Source of the DNA: Vanessa cardui
Lineage: Eukaryota; Arthropoda; Insecta; Lepidoptera; Nymphalidae
Assembly: GCF_905220365.1 (NCBI RefSeq)
Contig: NC_061143.1
Coordinates: 10,478,001 to 10,542,000, forward strand
Length of the DNA: 64,000 nt
Direction of reading: 5' to 3'
The notes beneath the pieces are model-generated. The model searched no databases, was not told the DNA's origin, and was given only the letters and a program-made list of their open reading frames with translations. Position numbers and translations under genes: made by a program. Below, piece after piece: positions 13,573 to 24,526 of this stretch (position 1 is the first letter of the stretch; the number at the start of each line of letters is the position of its first letter).

Positions 13573-14130
13573 ATCGATAGATCTTACTATAGCTGAGGCA
13601 ATAAATACAATAATATTGAATTACAACTAGCGTTACCGCATTGGCGCGTGCGCCGATCGAATCTACCATCTCTTATAATTCACTAGTGATGTGCTGTGGT
13701 TTAAATTATTTTTATCGATAATCCCATTTTTTACTAACTTGTGATTATAAACTGTATTGTGTTAATTTAAATTAAGAACGATTTATACAATATTTGGAAC
13801 TATAATCTAAATAAAAATTTGTGTATCTTTAAAAGATTTTTATATATTGAAACATATTAATTTATTTGACTTATAAGTAGGTAGGTATTTGATTGATACA
13901 CTCACAATTCTAAGGAATGACTAAAGTGTTATTTATATATGATTTTTCAACATTACAAATTTTTGTTACAGTTGACCATAAAAAATTCACTCCCACTTAT
14001 CGAAAACTGAAATTATCGATACACGGACGTCACTAGCGAGTTGTCCCAACAAACGGTCTTGCGGCGTGCGTAAAACATAATATTATGCGGTCTGCAGACA
14101 GACGCAACCGGATCGGTGTTGAAAGTTAAT
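13573..14130. promoter_or_regulatory. CpG-containing patch with ATCGATA motifs
   Basis: ATCGATA-type sites at about 13573, 13713 and 14013 (TATCGATA is the DREF element in flies) surround GGCGCGTGCGCC and a second GC-rich stretch near 14050-14120. It could be a promoter or enhancer; no exon was recognised next to it. Confidence 0.25.
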
Positions 14131-14358
14131 CTAATATTGAAATAGCTCTATATTGTATCATATACAATTTCTTTGGTAATTTAAGAACAGTAGCGGCAAA
14201 CGGCAAATTATTATAATTTTCGTTCGACATAGATTTTTTACAATCAGTGTACATGTACTAGTTTTTGCTCGCGGTTTCTTACGAGTTATCGCTATAAATA
14301 TAAAAAAGCCTATGTTCTTCTTAGGAGGTACAAAGTTCTTCATATAATTAAGATGGAT

Positions 14359-14612
14359 TTGATTTGGCCTTAGTGTATCATACAGTCAGAACAGATAGAG
14401 TTACTTTTGAATTTAGAATATTGATTGCATTCGAATTTCAAATTTAAAAGTTAGTCATCGTTACAAAAATGCTTATATCCCTGTACTGGGTTCGAACTAT
14501 CTTCATATCATTCATTCAATGGTTTGGCCTTGAAAACCTCTCAAACAGCCAGAAAAACAAATAGAGTTACTTTTGAATTTAGAATATTGATTGAATTCGA
14601 ATTTCAAATTTG
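14359..14612 (-). repeat. Duplicated Helitron-like 5' segment
   Basis: A 33-nt identical stretch occurs at 14395-14427 and 14561-14593, within two longer similar blocks that begin TTTGGCCTT. Each resembles the reverse 5' region of a Lep1-like Helitron (ATAGAGTTACTTTTGAATT). Confidence 0.55.
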
Positions 14613-17217
14613 TTTAAATCTAAGAAGATTACAGTTACTTAGTTCGAAGCTTTAGTACACAACACTATTAGTACCATCATACCATTAGTAACACCAGTAG
14701 TATTCCATTCGGGTCATGGATTCTCATCCACCTCGTGCAGGTTTCAGGAGAAGGAGATGAATTTTACATACAAATGAAACACATACATTTAGTGGTGCCT
14801 TCTCAGGGTTTAAACTTAGAGTCAGAAAGTCGTCGATCCTTTAAATGTAATAATTTTTACAGTCAATGTCGCATATTACCTTCCGTTATTTGTAATCATG
14901 TTCTGCTGTGAATATCGTGACGTCTTATAGAATAGATCAATGATATAGACATACAAACTATTTATACCAGAACGCAACAATATTGAACGAACTGTATCAT
15001 TTTAAAAACAAGTTTGTTTTTAAAATCTATGTTTTCAATATGTTTGTTTATTTAAAAAAAAAATTAGATTAATATCAGAAGAACTTCGATTGACTAAGAG
15101 GATATAGAAGGCTTAGATAACTTCAAACAATTATGAGCCTTATTTAAACCATTCAAGTTGTAAATTTGTTTTAAAGACATAACTTTGTATTTTCGTATCT
15201 AGCGATTTTAATAACCAACTCTTAAACTAATGTTTTATTTAAGATTGAATACGACACAATCACGGATTTTTGGCAAAATGCAAAATCCTCAGAATTTTCT
15301 AAAAATATAAATGTTTGCCAATTTACATATCCACAAATCAATAACAAAAAATCAGTTTAAACGAAATTCAAAAATCAAATAAATACGATAAAAATATATG
15401 GATATCGCATTTAATAATTTAATCAAATTATATAAATTGTTCAAAAGACACTTGAAATATTAATAAAACGCTCTATCTGTCAGTGGCATTATATGCCACA
15501 GTCTATATCTAGCCTCGTCACTACAACACTACATTTTGTACTACACTGTACTATATTATAATAATATAACATTCATTTAAAGTGTTGACTGTAAAGGATA
15601 TATTTAACCAATTTTTAGTACTTGGTTAGAATACATAAAATATAACCTTAGACCACGTCTTCAAACAAAGCAAGCGATAAATTTATAACGCACTTAATTC
15701 GCAATTATTATTCATCTTTAGTAGAATAGACAGCCCTGTATGTTTGTAATATTAGGGATCTCCCTTCCCCCTAAAAAGATTTTAAAGAAATAACCTATAA
15801 TGGCTGAATTTTTTCGCTCTTTGAGCAGGCTTAAAACAGCAGACCAATTGAGAAATTTACATTCTACTTGTTAGATTAGTTATATTGATGTTACCAATAA
15901 TAATTTCACTTTGTAAGAATATAGCAATTTGTACACAATGTGTTACTAGAAGTGACCAAGCTGATATATTTAAATAAGCTGTGGTGTATTACTATCGCGC
16001 ACGCCTTTGTTTGGTTTCCCCTGATAACGCAATTTCAATTTACATTTTGTTTGTGTTTAATTTTTAATTTAAGGCTCATACACATTGCTTTTTTTATTTC
16101 TTTGTATGAGATACAGGGAGAATAAATGAAAGAATTTAGACTATTAATAATTATTGAAGAAGCAAAGCCATGCACTCATGGTCTGCCATAACATATAGAT
16201 ACATTGTCGACTTCTCTCAAGACTTTTTAGTAGTTCTACAATGATTTCAGTGTAGCGTATATCACTATTAAAAAATTGAAACAGATTTGTAACATAATAC
16301 AAATTTTTATTTTTTGTCTACTCAAGATAGGCAGGTGGACTGGCATCCTTCCTCTGTAGTTACACAGATCACTCATTCAATACAATAGTAATACGAAATA
16401 TTTCGCGGAAGCATATACGATAAGGTACCCTACCCAGACAGGTTTGCATATAATTAATTTGAGTCATATATTATTAAAGTGATATAAACTATATATTAGT
16501 ACAAGACACATCACTATTCTGCAATGAGTTTCTAGATCATTCCTAGAATGATTCCTGATTAATATGAAATCACATAGCATATATAATAATAGTATATTCC
16601 CCTTAAGAGAATTCAATAAAACGCAGTACTATATACTTATCTGAATACGTGGTCGGTTCTAGAGTTATCTTTTGTGAATATTGCGTTTATTTATATACAA
16701 TGTAAATATACAATGCGCGCTTGTATTATCAATAGTATTACATAAGTGATAATGTATCATGTAATAAATATAAACGTACTATATTGTATGTCATAGACAT
16801 TTATTGTTGTGTAGTGTACATATACAGGGGCTTTTGAACATTTTGTATCGTAGGTTCATTTTTGTTTGGGATAGAGTCATATGCCATATTGTTAGATACG
16901 ATTAAAACTAGTAATGTCTTTTGGGTATCATACTTTGAAAAAAGAAAGATAGATAAATGTTTATTTTGTTATATAGTTACGAAAGTTAATTAATGTTTGC
17001 GGTTATATTAGTTACGATTTAATAATTAGTTTATTAGTAATTGTCTTTCTAGCAGGGCGAAGGATATTTGGCACTCTTGACTTGGAAATATTAGAATAGA
17101 TTTTCACCCAACAGATTTCCATCCAAGTTTCCTTGTTTTTTTTAACGTCAATTTTGAACCCGCACTCTATGATACCCTCTTGATTCTTCCACTGGACCAT
17201 CTCGACTTTTATTATAC
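14613..17217. other. No recognisable feature
   Basis: AT-rich DNA without repeats or exons that I can name. Confidence 0.45.
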
Positions 17218-17504
17218 AACAACAAACAACAACAACAGCCTGAAAATTTCCCACTTCGGACTCCCTTTGAGGTAAAGGTTTGGAGCATAGGTATCACGCT
17301 ATTACGCTACTCCATTGCGGGTTGGTAGTTCCAAATGGGTCAGACTTTCCTTGAAATTAGTCACATGTAGGTTTCCTCACAATTTTACCTTCACCGCTGC
17401 GCTCGATTTGAATTATAAACAAAAATTAAGCACATGAAAATAATGGTTTGAACCCGCGATCATCGGTTAAGATGCACGTGTTCTGACTACTGGGCCATCT
17501 CGAG
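17218..17504 (-). mobile_element. tRNA-derived SINE (Metulj-like), diverged
   Basis: Minus-strand copy from the AAC-rich tail at 17218 to the head complement GGGCCATCTCGAG near 17500. Many substitutions. Confidence 0.8.
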
Positions 17505-17944
17505 TTATTATGTAGTAAAATATAATTGCGTTTTATCTTATTAATGGACATATAAGTAATATTACGTCGGGTTTGAATTCGTGACCTTTGATTTATCATC
17601 CATTGATCTATTGAGATTTTTAATAACAATAGTCTTATTAATTATTTAGATAAATAGCTCATTGGTATAAATTAATCGCAATAACTTTTGCGAAGTAATG
17701 ATTTATTAAACTATTTTCCTGTTATATTATTATTTGTTTTGGTTGTAATTAATAATGCAGTTTAATTTGCATAATATTTATATTGATATAATATTTCAGT
17801 CAAGTTCGTTTCAGGTCAATTGAATATGGGTTCCGTATATATTTATCGTGATAAATTAATAGTTACTTGTTCAATGGTTTGAAGTTTATTAGTAATGCAA
17901 ACTCTTACTTCGTAATTTTGGCTTTTTATCGTGATCTTCCAATT

Positions 17945-17990
17945 CGGAATAATAGGCTAATACATGATATTGTATTATCCTATTATTCCG
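17945..17990. repeat. Near-perfect hairpin, 20-bp arms
   Basis: CGGAATAATAGGCTAATACA and its complement at 17971-17990 differ at one position; loop TGATAT. Confidence 0.8.
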
Positions 17991-18148
17991 TACAAAAAAC
18001 TGTTTGCGTCATAAGGTTATAAATCACATATCACAAAAAAAAAATGAACACGAGCATGATTCGATTTTTGAATTTTGGAAGTTGAATTTATGGTTAATTA
18101 GAGTAGCATAATCACACTGAACGTACACTCTAAAAATACTCTTATCAA

Positions 18149-18440
18149 CAATTATGTTGTAGTAAACAGATATGTTATTAACGCGTAAAAAGTGAAGACT
18201 AGAAAACGTCCTAATTGGGACGTTTTCCTTTTGTCGTTTTACGTAGTAATACATTATAATACATGATAATTACGTAGTAATACGTTTTGCGTAATTAAAA
18301 CTTCTAGTTATTCCTTTTACTTATTGTTTTTATCAAGCTATCCTTTTTAACGAAATGTAAAATAAACGGTCCTCGGCGCGGCACACTTTTTTCTGTTGTT
18401 TAGTATGGATATAACATATCTGTTTATTAGAATATCATTG
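18149..18440 (+). mobile_element. hAT-type MITE, copy 1
   Basis: 292 bp with terminal inverted repeats of about 30 bp (CAATNATNTTNTARTAAACA outward from both ends). Flanked by CTTATCAA (18141-18148) and CTTACCAA (18441-18448), an 8-bp duplication with one change. CAATG-like ends and 8-bp duplications are hallmarks of hAT elements. It has no coding capacity. Confidence 0.8.
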
Positions 18441-18532
18441 CTTACCAAAGAGATTTCTCATTAATTATTGCTAAAACCGTGCTATCTCAGAGCAAGGCAA
18501 ATTTTATTTAAACTATGTACTATTCGATGTGG

Positions 18533-18560
18533 AATGGATTCGCCATCTAGCGAATCCATT
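18533..18560. repeat. Perfect hairpin, 11-bp arms
   Basis: AATGGATTCGC, loop CATCTA, GCGAATCCATT. It lies between the two hAT MITE copies. Confidence 0.75.
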
Positions 18561-18653
18561 ATAAAACATAATAAATATTTATTAATATTTGAAGGCATAT
18601 AACAGATATTTAACATTTCATATACAAAGGCACCATTTCGTTATGAAACAACA

Positions 18654-18844
18654 TCTATATTAATAGTATAAATGTGAAACTAACACTGTCTGTTGCTCTT
18701 TCACGACCGAATCTATGAACCGTTTTTGATGAAATTTGGTGTGAAATAAACTTGGACTTTAAGGAAGGATATAGACTACGTTTTTTGCCCAACATATGAC
18801 AACCGATCCCCCAAAACGAGAGAGAAGCCACGGACGACAACTAG
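18654..18844 (+). mobile_element. Lep1-like Helitron, intact ends
   Basis: TCTATATTAATAGTATAAAT to the end CTAG, between A and T. It lies between the two hAT MITEs. Open frame here is element text. Confidence 0.8.
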
Positions 18845-19102
18845 TATTTTAAATAAATAAAACATAATTATATTAAAAGATTAAACATAATACACGTTAT
18901 ACTTCAAATAACAATGAAAACTTTTTATATTGAAAATACGCAATATATATGTGTCAAGTGTATTTGCGATCAAATATTTACAAAACAATACTCGATTCTC
19001 TATCAATATAGATATTACTTGTGGAAAGCCCTTGTAAGTCGATGCAATATGCACTTACTATGTTGAAGATATTCCTTCAACCGATTCGCTTATTAAATAG
19101 AC

Positions 19103-19411
19103 CAATGATATTCTAATAAACAGATATGTTATACCCATACTAAACAACAGAAAAAAGTGTGCCGCGCCGGGGACCGTTTATTTTACATTTCGTTAAAATT
19201 AAAAAGGATAGCTTAAAAAAAACAATAAGTAAAAGGGTTAACTAGAAGTTTTAATTACGCAAAACGTATTACTACATAATTATGATATATTATAATGTAT
19301 TACTGGCATAATTATGATGAAAACGACTAAAGGCAAACGTCCCAATTAGGACGTTTTCTAGTCTTCACTTTTTGCACGTTAATGACATATCTGTTTACTA
19401 GAACATCATTG
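19103..19411 (-). mobile_element. hAT-type MITE, copy 2, inverted relative to copy 1
   Basis: 309 bp, reverse orientation to the 18149 copy. The flanks AAATAGAC at 19095-19102 and 19412-19419 are an exact 8-bp target duplication. It shares the interior landmark GTGCCGCGCC and the GACGTTTTC region with copy 1. Confidence 0.88.
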
Positions 19412-19419
19412 AAATAGAC

Positions 19420-21030
19420 GTATTTAATTTTTTACCGCGAAAAAATAAACGATGGATTCGATCGTTCGAAAAAAAATTCAAAAATAGAATGCGTCATTGA
19501 CAACAAATTATAAATTAATTGAAAATTTTCGGAAACATGCATTTATTTGCTTTTTTTAACCGGTGTTACTATGACTTGTATATAAATACAAAACATTAGC
19601 AAACGAGCCTTAAAATCTCAGAATATGTTATCATAATAATTATAATTAATTTTTTTGATATTCATGGCTTCTGTTAATAGGTTGACAATTCTGCCAGTGT
19701 CAGGGTTGAAAAATACACGTGGATAATAATTACAAAACTTACAGGATACAAATATCAAAATGGCGTTCAAATGTAATTCGGTTGTTAATATTTTTCAAGT
19801 GAAATATGAAGTGAAGTTTTAGAGAATCTCACTAAAGATGAATATCTGATTTCTCACCTTAATTAATAAGGCACGTTATCATTAATACAAACTTAAATAT
19901 CACGCTTGCTCTTTTTCAAAATCAAATTTGGTTAAAGCGCGCGTAGCAGAATATGTCACCAACTTCCGTCCCTTTTCACGAAATATTGTACGTATTTCCT
20001 ACGCATAAAAAATTAAAAAAGTTATGCAACTGTCATTTATTAAAACACAATTAAAAAAAAATCATAATTCAAATTTCGAATCACTATAAATCTATTTTCA
20101 ATACTTAGTCGAGTCGAGTTCCCAGTGTCAAATCTGTTACTAATAGAAGTCGTGCAGTACTATTATGTAAAATCCCACTTTGTATCTTACTTTTGAAACG
20201 TTGAAAACCGACTTACGTTTATACGCGAATATAATACGTATATCCTTTAAATGTTATAATTATTACTGTCAATATTGCGTAACACTGAGACTGATGTAAC
20301 GATTATTTTCTATGGGAAGTTTTGACTTTTTTCCTACGATATAAAAGTAGCTATGATTTTGAATTGATTTGATTTACTTATTAATAAACCGTAAGCATTA
20401 GTAGCAACATGTTTCACTAAAGCTGGTTATGGACGCTTGCATTATCTATTTTGGTGTCAAAATTGGAATATAATTTCTAATACAACAATAATAATTACAC
20501 AAAGCCCAATAATGACAGTATTCGTGACTTTATAAATGCTTCAAGAAACCTGAGATTCTTTGTACTATTTGTAGAAAAAAAAAATATAATTACATCAAAT
20601 CTAAATTAAAATGTAAAACATATTATTAGAACAATAGTCCCTATACTACCAATTCAACTAGAAAAAAAACTGTTAAAATATAAATATGCAGCATTACATT
20701 CGATCAAAAAAAAAACAGTTTCTCGAATAACAATAGGAAAAGATTAAATTAAATTCACAATCCGACAAATCGTGTACGAGAAAATTTACAACCAGCTTAT
20801 TTTTATTCTAGAAGATTCTGAAAATGCAGCTCTTCATAAGTTACGCCTCTAAAAACCCGAGTTACGCTTAACTTAACAGAAATAAACATAATTCCGAGCC
20901 ACCAGGAAACTTGAGAGATATCTAGCTTAAGGGTAACAGCTACTGTCCTTAAACGTGGCTTAAATCACAAGAGAAATGTTTGTTGAACTATAACTTTATA
21001 CATATAAATAATAATTTATTAATTATTACA
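19420..21030. other. No recognisable feature
   Basis: AT-rich DNA right of the second hAT MITE with several A homopolymers; nothing coding. Confidence 0.45.
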
Positions 21031-21474
21031 GAGCTAAGGTGACCCAGTGGTTTGAACGCGTCTATTTTAGCCGATTGCGGGTTCAAACAGAGGCAGGCAC
21101 AATTAAAAAAAATCAAAATCAAAATATACTTTATTCAAGTAAGCATTTGCAAGCACTTTTGAATGGTCATTTAACAACTATTTTAAGTGAAGTTACCACC
21201 GGTTTGGAAAGTAGGTTCTACCGGAAAAACCGGCAAGAAACTCAGTAGTTACTCTTTTTCACCATTTAAAAATACAGTCATGTATGAATTTGCATGTGCT
21301 TAATTTGTGTTTATAATTCATCTCGGGTCCGGTGGTGAGGGAAAACCTCATGAAAAACCAGCATGTGACTAATTTCAATGAAGTACTGCCACATATGTAT
21401 CCACCAACCCGCATTAGAGCAGCACACTTGAATATGCTCCAATCTTTCTCCTCAAAAGGAGAGGAGGCCTTATA
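21031..21474 (+). mobile_element. tRNA-derived SINE (Metulj-like) interrupted by a LINE tail
   Basis: The head at 21031-21093 (CCCAGTGGTTTGAACGCG, GCGGGTTCAAAC) and the body from about 21287 (TTTGCATGTGCTTAATTTG) are parts of one SINE, split by a reverse-oriented LINE 3' end at 21095-21285. The 3' end is cut after GAGGCCTTA. Confidence 0.75.
21095..21285 (-). mobile_element. Jockey-like LINE 3' end inserted in a SINE
   Basis: Minus-strand LINE tail (AATCAAAATCAAAATATACT, ACCGGTTTGGAAAGTAGG, AACCGGCAAGAAACTCAG) splitting the SINE at 21031. Confidence 0.7.
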
Positions 21475-22144
21475 GTAACTGATTTATAGTAATTATAAAA
21501 AAAGACGAAATGTCACAGCGGCTAGAGCATGAGTCTTAATCAGAGTGAGTGAATTTTCATCCTCAATGGTGACAATCGTTGACTTCGAAACCGTGAGGAT
21601 ACCTGCATGTCCCACTACATTTGTATCCGCCAAACCGCATCTAAAGAATAAGATGGAAAACTGCAAATCTTCTTTAGTTTAACTTCTCTTAAGTGCTGGA
21701 CGAAGTATTTATCGATGTTGTTTATAACCTATGTAATAATTAAATACTGGTACCATATTGATTGATTAATTGAAACTTTTAATATGAATTCAAAATCGCT
21801 TTCTCCTGTAACTTGTACCACACAAACTATAGTATTACGTACTACAATATACCGTATATACGTACATATGAACTTTTGCTGGCAAAGAAAATCAGAAGCA
21901 GACTCGAACCGGTTTCTGGAATAGCGCAAGATGACTTGGAACATGGCTAGTCGGCTGTTGGTCTTTTTATATTCAATTCTCGTACAAATTATTGTTTTAA
22001 TAACATCGAATACTTACTATCTTTCTTGTTTCGTCGGTTTATAAGAAAATATTGTCATTTTAATGTTCATTTATTAAAAGCTAAAACATTTATTATTATA
22101 CTGGTAAATTGAATTGTATGATTATTTATTGGGTTTATATGTGA

Positions 22145-22270
22145 TCTGAGATGGTTCAGTTGGATGTATAGTTTAGAAAAGGTTAAGGCTAATTGATTAC
22201 GGGTTCGAATCCAGTTTTGAGTACTAAATGTTGTATGTTCCATTTAATTCGTACTTGCAACGCAGGTGCG
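22145..22270 (+). mobile_element. tRNA-like SINE head
   Basis: GAGATGGTTCAGTTGGATG followed 40 nt later by a perfect B box, GGGTTCGAATCC. The interior does not fold as a functional tRNA, so it is probably a SINE relic. Confidence 0.4.
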
Positions 22271-22498
22271 TTAAGTTACATCTTCGCAAAAAATATATTG
22301 CCTAACTACGTTTAACCGTTACTTTACTTTGCCTTTTAATATTTATTAACTTAATTTTTTTTAATAAAAAACATCCAACTAACAATGAAATTTTAAATTT
22401 CATTAAAAATAATTGATTATATATTATATATGTAGATAATTTAGGATTTCAGCTAATCGCTTCAAAGTTAAGTCCCGAAATTTGCGATTTATACCTTA

Positions 22499-22757
22499 TC
22501 TATACATATAATCAAATTGGAGTGTCTATTTGTAATATTAAAATAGTTCTTTTTACTCAATGAATATGTATGTATACACGGTACATATACCAAAATAACC
22601 AGTTTTTGCAATTTTTGTCGGTCTGTCTGTCTGTTTGTTCCGGTTAATCTCTGGAACAGCTGGGCCGATTTTGACGGGAGGGAAGGAAGGAGTAACTTAG
22701 GCTGCAATATTTTTTTTTGTTAAATTCAAATGCGTACAAAGTCGCGGGCACAGCTAG
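22499..22757 (+). mobile_element. Helitron, second subfamily, intact ends
   Basis: TCTATACATATAATCAAATT to GTCGCGGGCACAG then CTAG, between A and T. Shares its interior (TGTTCCGGTTAATCTCTGGA) with the copy at 3614. Confidence 0.8.
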
Positions 22758-22776
22758 TATTTAATAAAATATAGTC

Positions 22777-22813
22777 TACTTTGCAAGTATATGCATAATA
22801 TACTTGCAAAGTA
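22777..22813. repeat. Perfect hairpin, 16-bp arms
   Basis: TACTTTGCAAGTATAT, loop GCATA, exact complement. It begins 20 bp past the CTAG end of the 22499 Helitron. Confidence 0.85.
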
Positions 22814-23319
22814 ACACATAATTTTATTCTCTCTGATCCTTAAACTTTCATTTCATCGCTATGACTTTCTTGTTCATGAGGCTAGATTCTGAGGCGTCTT
22901 TATTGCCCTCCTATAGATACTATCTTGGCAGGCTCTGTACAACTAAAAGCACATTCAATTTCAACTCTTATTACAAACGTTTACAGCACAAAATTGTCTA
23001 ACAGTAATATAACCTACGAACATCTTAAAGTTACCGTGGTGTTGTGTATCCGTTTTCTTTGCTATTTAAAATAAAATATAAATTTTTATCATTTGTTTAT
23101 TCACGAAATTCGTTTAATATTTTATAAGATAAATTATTTCTCGATCGGTAAATGAAAACAATTTAATGTAATTCATTTGTGATAGAAAAAAAAACTATCA
23201 TCAATAATGCATAGCTGGCAGCTGTCGTTTTAAGAGACAACATATACATCACTTAATATAACATTGAACTAAAAGTTATAAATGAACAATTAAAGTTGAA
23301 AAACAAGAACTCTAGTTCA

Positions 23320-23334
23320 GAGTGGGCATAAAGC
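23320..23334 (+). repeat. Left terminal inverted repeat of the YqaJ transposon
   Basis: GAGTGGGCATAAAGC, pairing with 28847..28861 at 14 of 15 positions; preceded by TTCA at 23316..23319. Confidence 0.85.
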
Positions 23335-23557
23335 CAGCAAATTTTTAAAATTCTCCCCCGCGCCCCTCTCATCGAACACACGCACGTCAAAACAGAATTA
23401 CAACTTTCGCGCTGTTCAACGGCGGCGTATCTTCCGCAGTATACGTAAAATAATCAGATAACGCAGTGGGTATTCTGGAAATACATTTATTTAATATCTA
23501 CTTAAATTTTAATAAGGTCGTATTTTAACAATATTTGTAATTGTATTATGTGTACTA

Positions 23558-23800
23558 TCTATATTATACTTATTATAATAAAGAGGAAAGATTTGTATGT
23601 GTGTGTGTGTGTATGTTTGTGACGACTAGGCTCCGAAACTACTGAACCGATTTCAAAAATTCTTTCACGCTGAAAATGCTATTCACAGAATATTTAGTTA
23701 TATATCTATACTAGCGGCTTCTCGCGGTTTTACTCGCATGGTACCCGTTCCCGATCGGAATAAAATATAGCCTTTTATTAATAAATTTTACTAATATATT
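23558..23800. mobile_element. Helitron fragments inside the YqaJ transposon
   Basis: A TC-start segment from 23558 (preceded by A) has the usual text about an unpaired CT-rich start, GT repeats and CGAAACTACTGAACCG. From 23711 a CTAG precedes GCGGCTTCTCGCGG, the inverted 3' hairpin of a Helitron on the minus strand. The two pieces abut between the poly(A) signal and the left end of the transposon. The right border is uncertain. Confidence 0.5.
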
Positions 23801-23964
23801 TTTTAAATCATTTCAAACAAAATCTACAGCTTTGGGGTAACAGCACGGGGGAATGAATATGCCCTCATTTCGGTGCTTAAAAGCTAAATGGGATATTCAA
23901 GGAGCAGGAGCCTACACTAAATGAACACGAATTAATTAACAATCAATGTCAAAAAAACAATATC

Positions 23965-23970
23965 TTTATT
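23965..23970 (-). terminator. Poly(A) signal AATAAA of the transposase-nuclease gene
   Basis: AATAAA on the minus strand about 70 nt past the stop codon and inside the element, so the transcript can end within the transposon. Confidence 0.5.
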
Positions 23971-24038
23971 ATAAATATGCACATACATACATATTACAAA
24001 CATTTAAACATTTATAAACAACATTTTGAAAATAATTG

Positions 24039-24526
24039 TCAATAATCATCAATTGACAACGTTTTTTCTTGAGTAGTCCCAGACGGTCCAGCTGCAATGA
24101 AATCTAAATGAACGAGATCTCGTTCTCCTTCACTTGCAGATCTTTCATGAGCAATACCGCTCGGACCGGGTTGATCATACAATAATTTGGGCCTACTACA
24201 TGTTTGTTCATCAATTAGCCGTTCTCTGGTGCTATCAGATAAAACTATTTTTGGCTGTCTCAAAGGCATGTTTCTAGTATGACGTGGATCAATTAATTCC
24301 GGCAACATATGATCCATATAAAAATTGGTAAGCTTTTCGACCATTTTTTTGTTCCAAAAGTCTTCATCCCGGCGTATTTTTTCGATGGTCATCGTTTGTC
24401 CTTCACCGAGCCATACGGCAAAAATACAAAAAGCTCTTTTAGTAATCTGAAGCTGGCCCTGTATTTGGTAATACCAGGAATCATTCGTGTTGACAACCAT
24501 AGCCCCATCTTTGATGGTCCAAAACC
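24039..24526 (-). CDS. Exon 4, distal part after the frameshift: end of the YqaJ domain and C-terminal tail
   Basis: Open frame directly downstream of the stop, offset by one base. It opens with IRFWTIKDGAMV, then NDSWYYQIQGQL, the QxxGQ motif that follows ExK in YqaJ and lambda-exonuclease-type nucleases. About 110 residues of Gly/Ser/Glu-rich tail follow, with two GPSG repeats, ending at a TAA at 24039. The first methionine is at 24500, but the homology-like sequence starts earlier, so this is not a separate gene. Confidence 0.8.
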
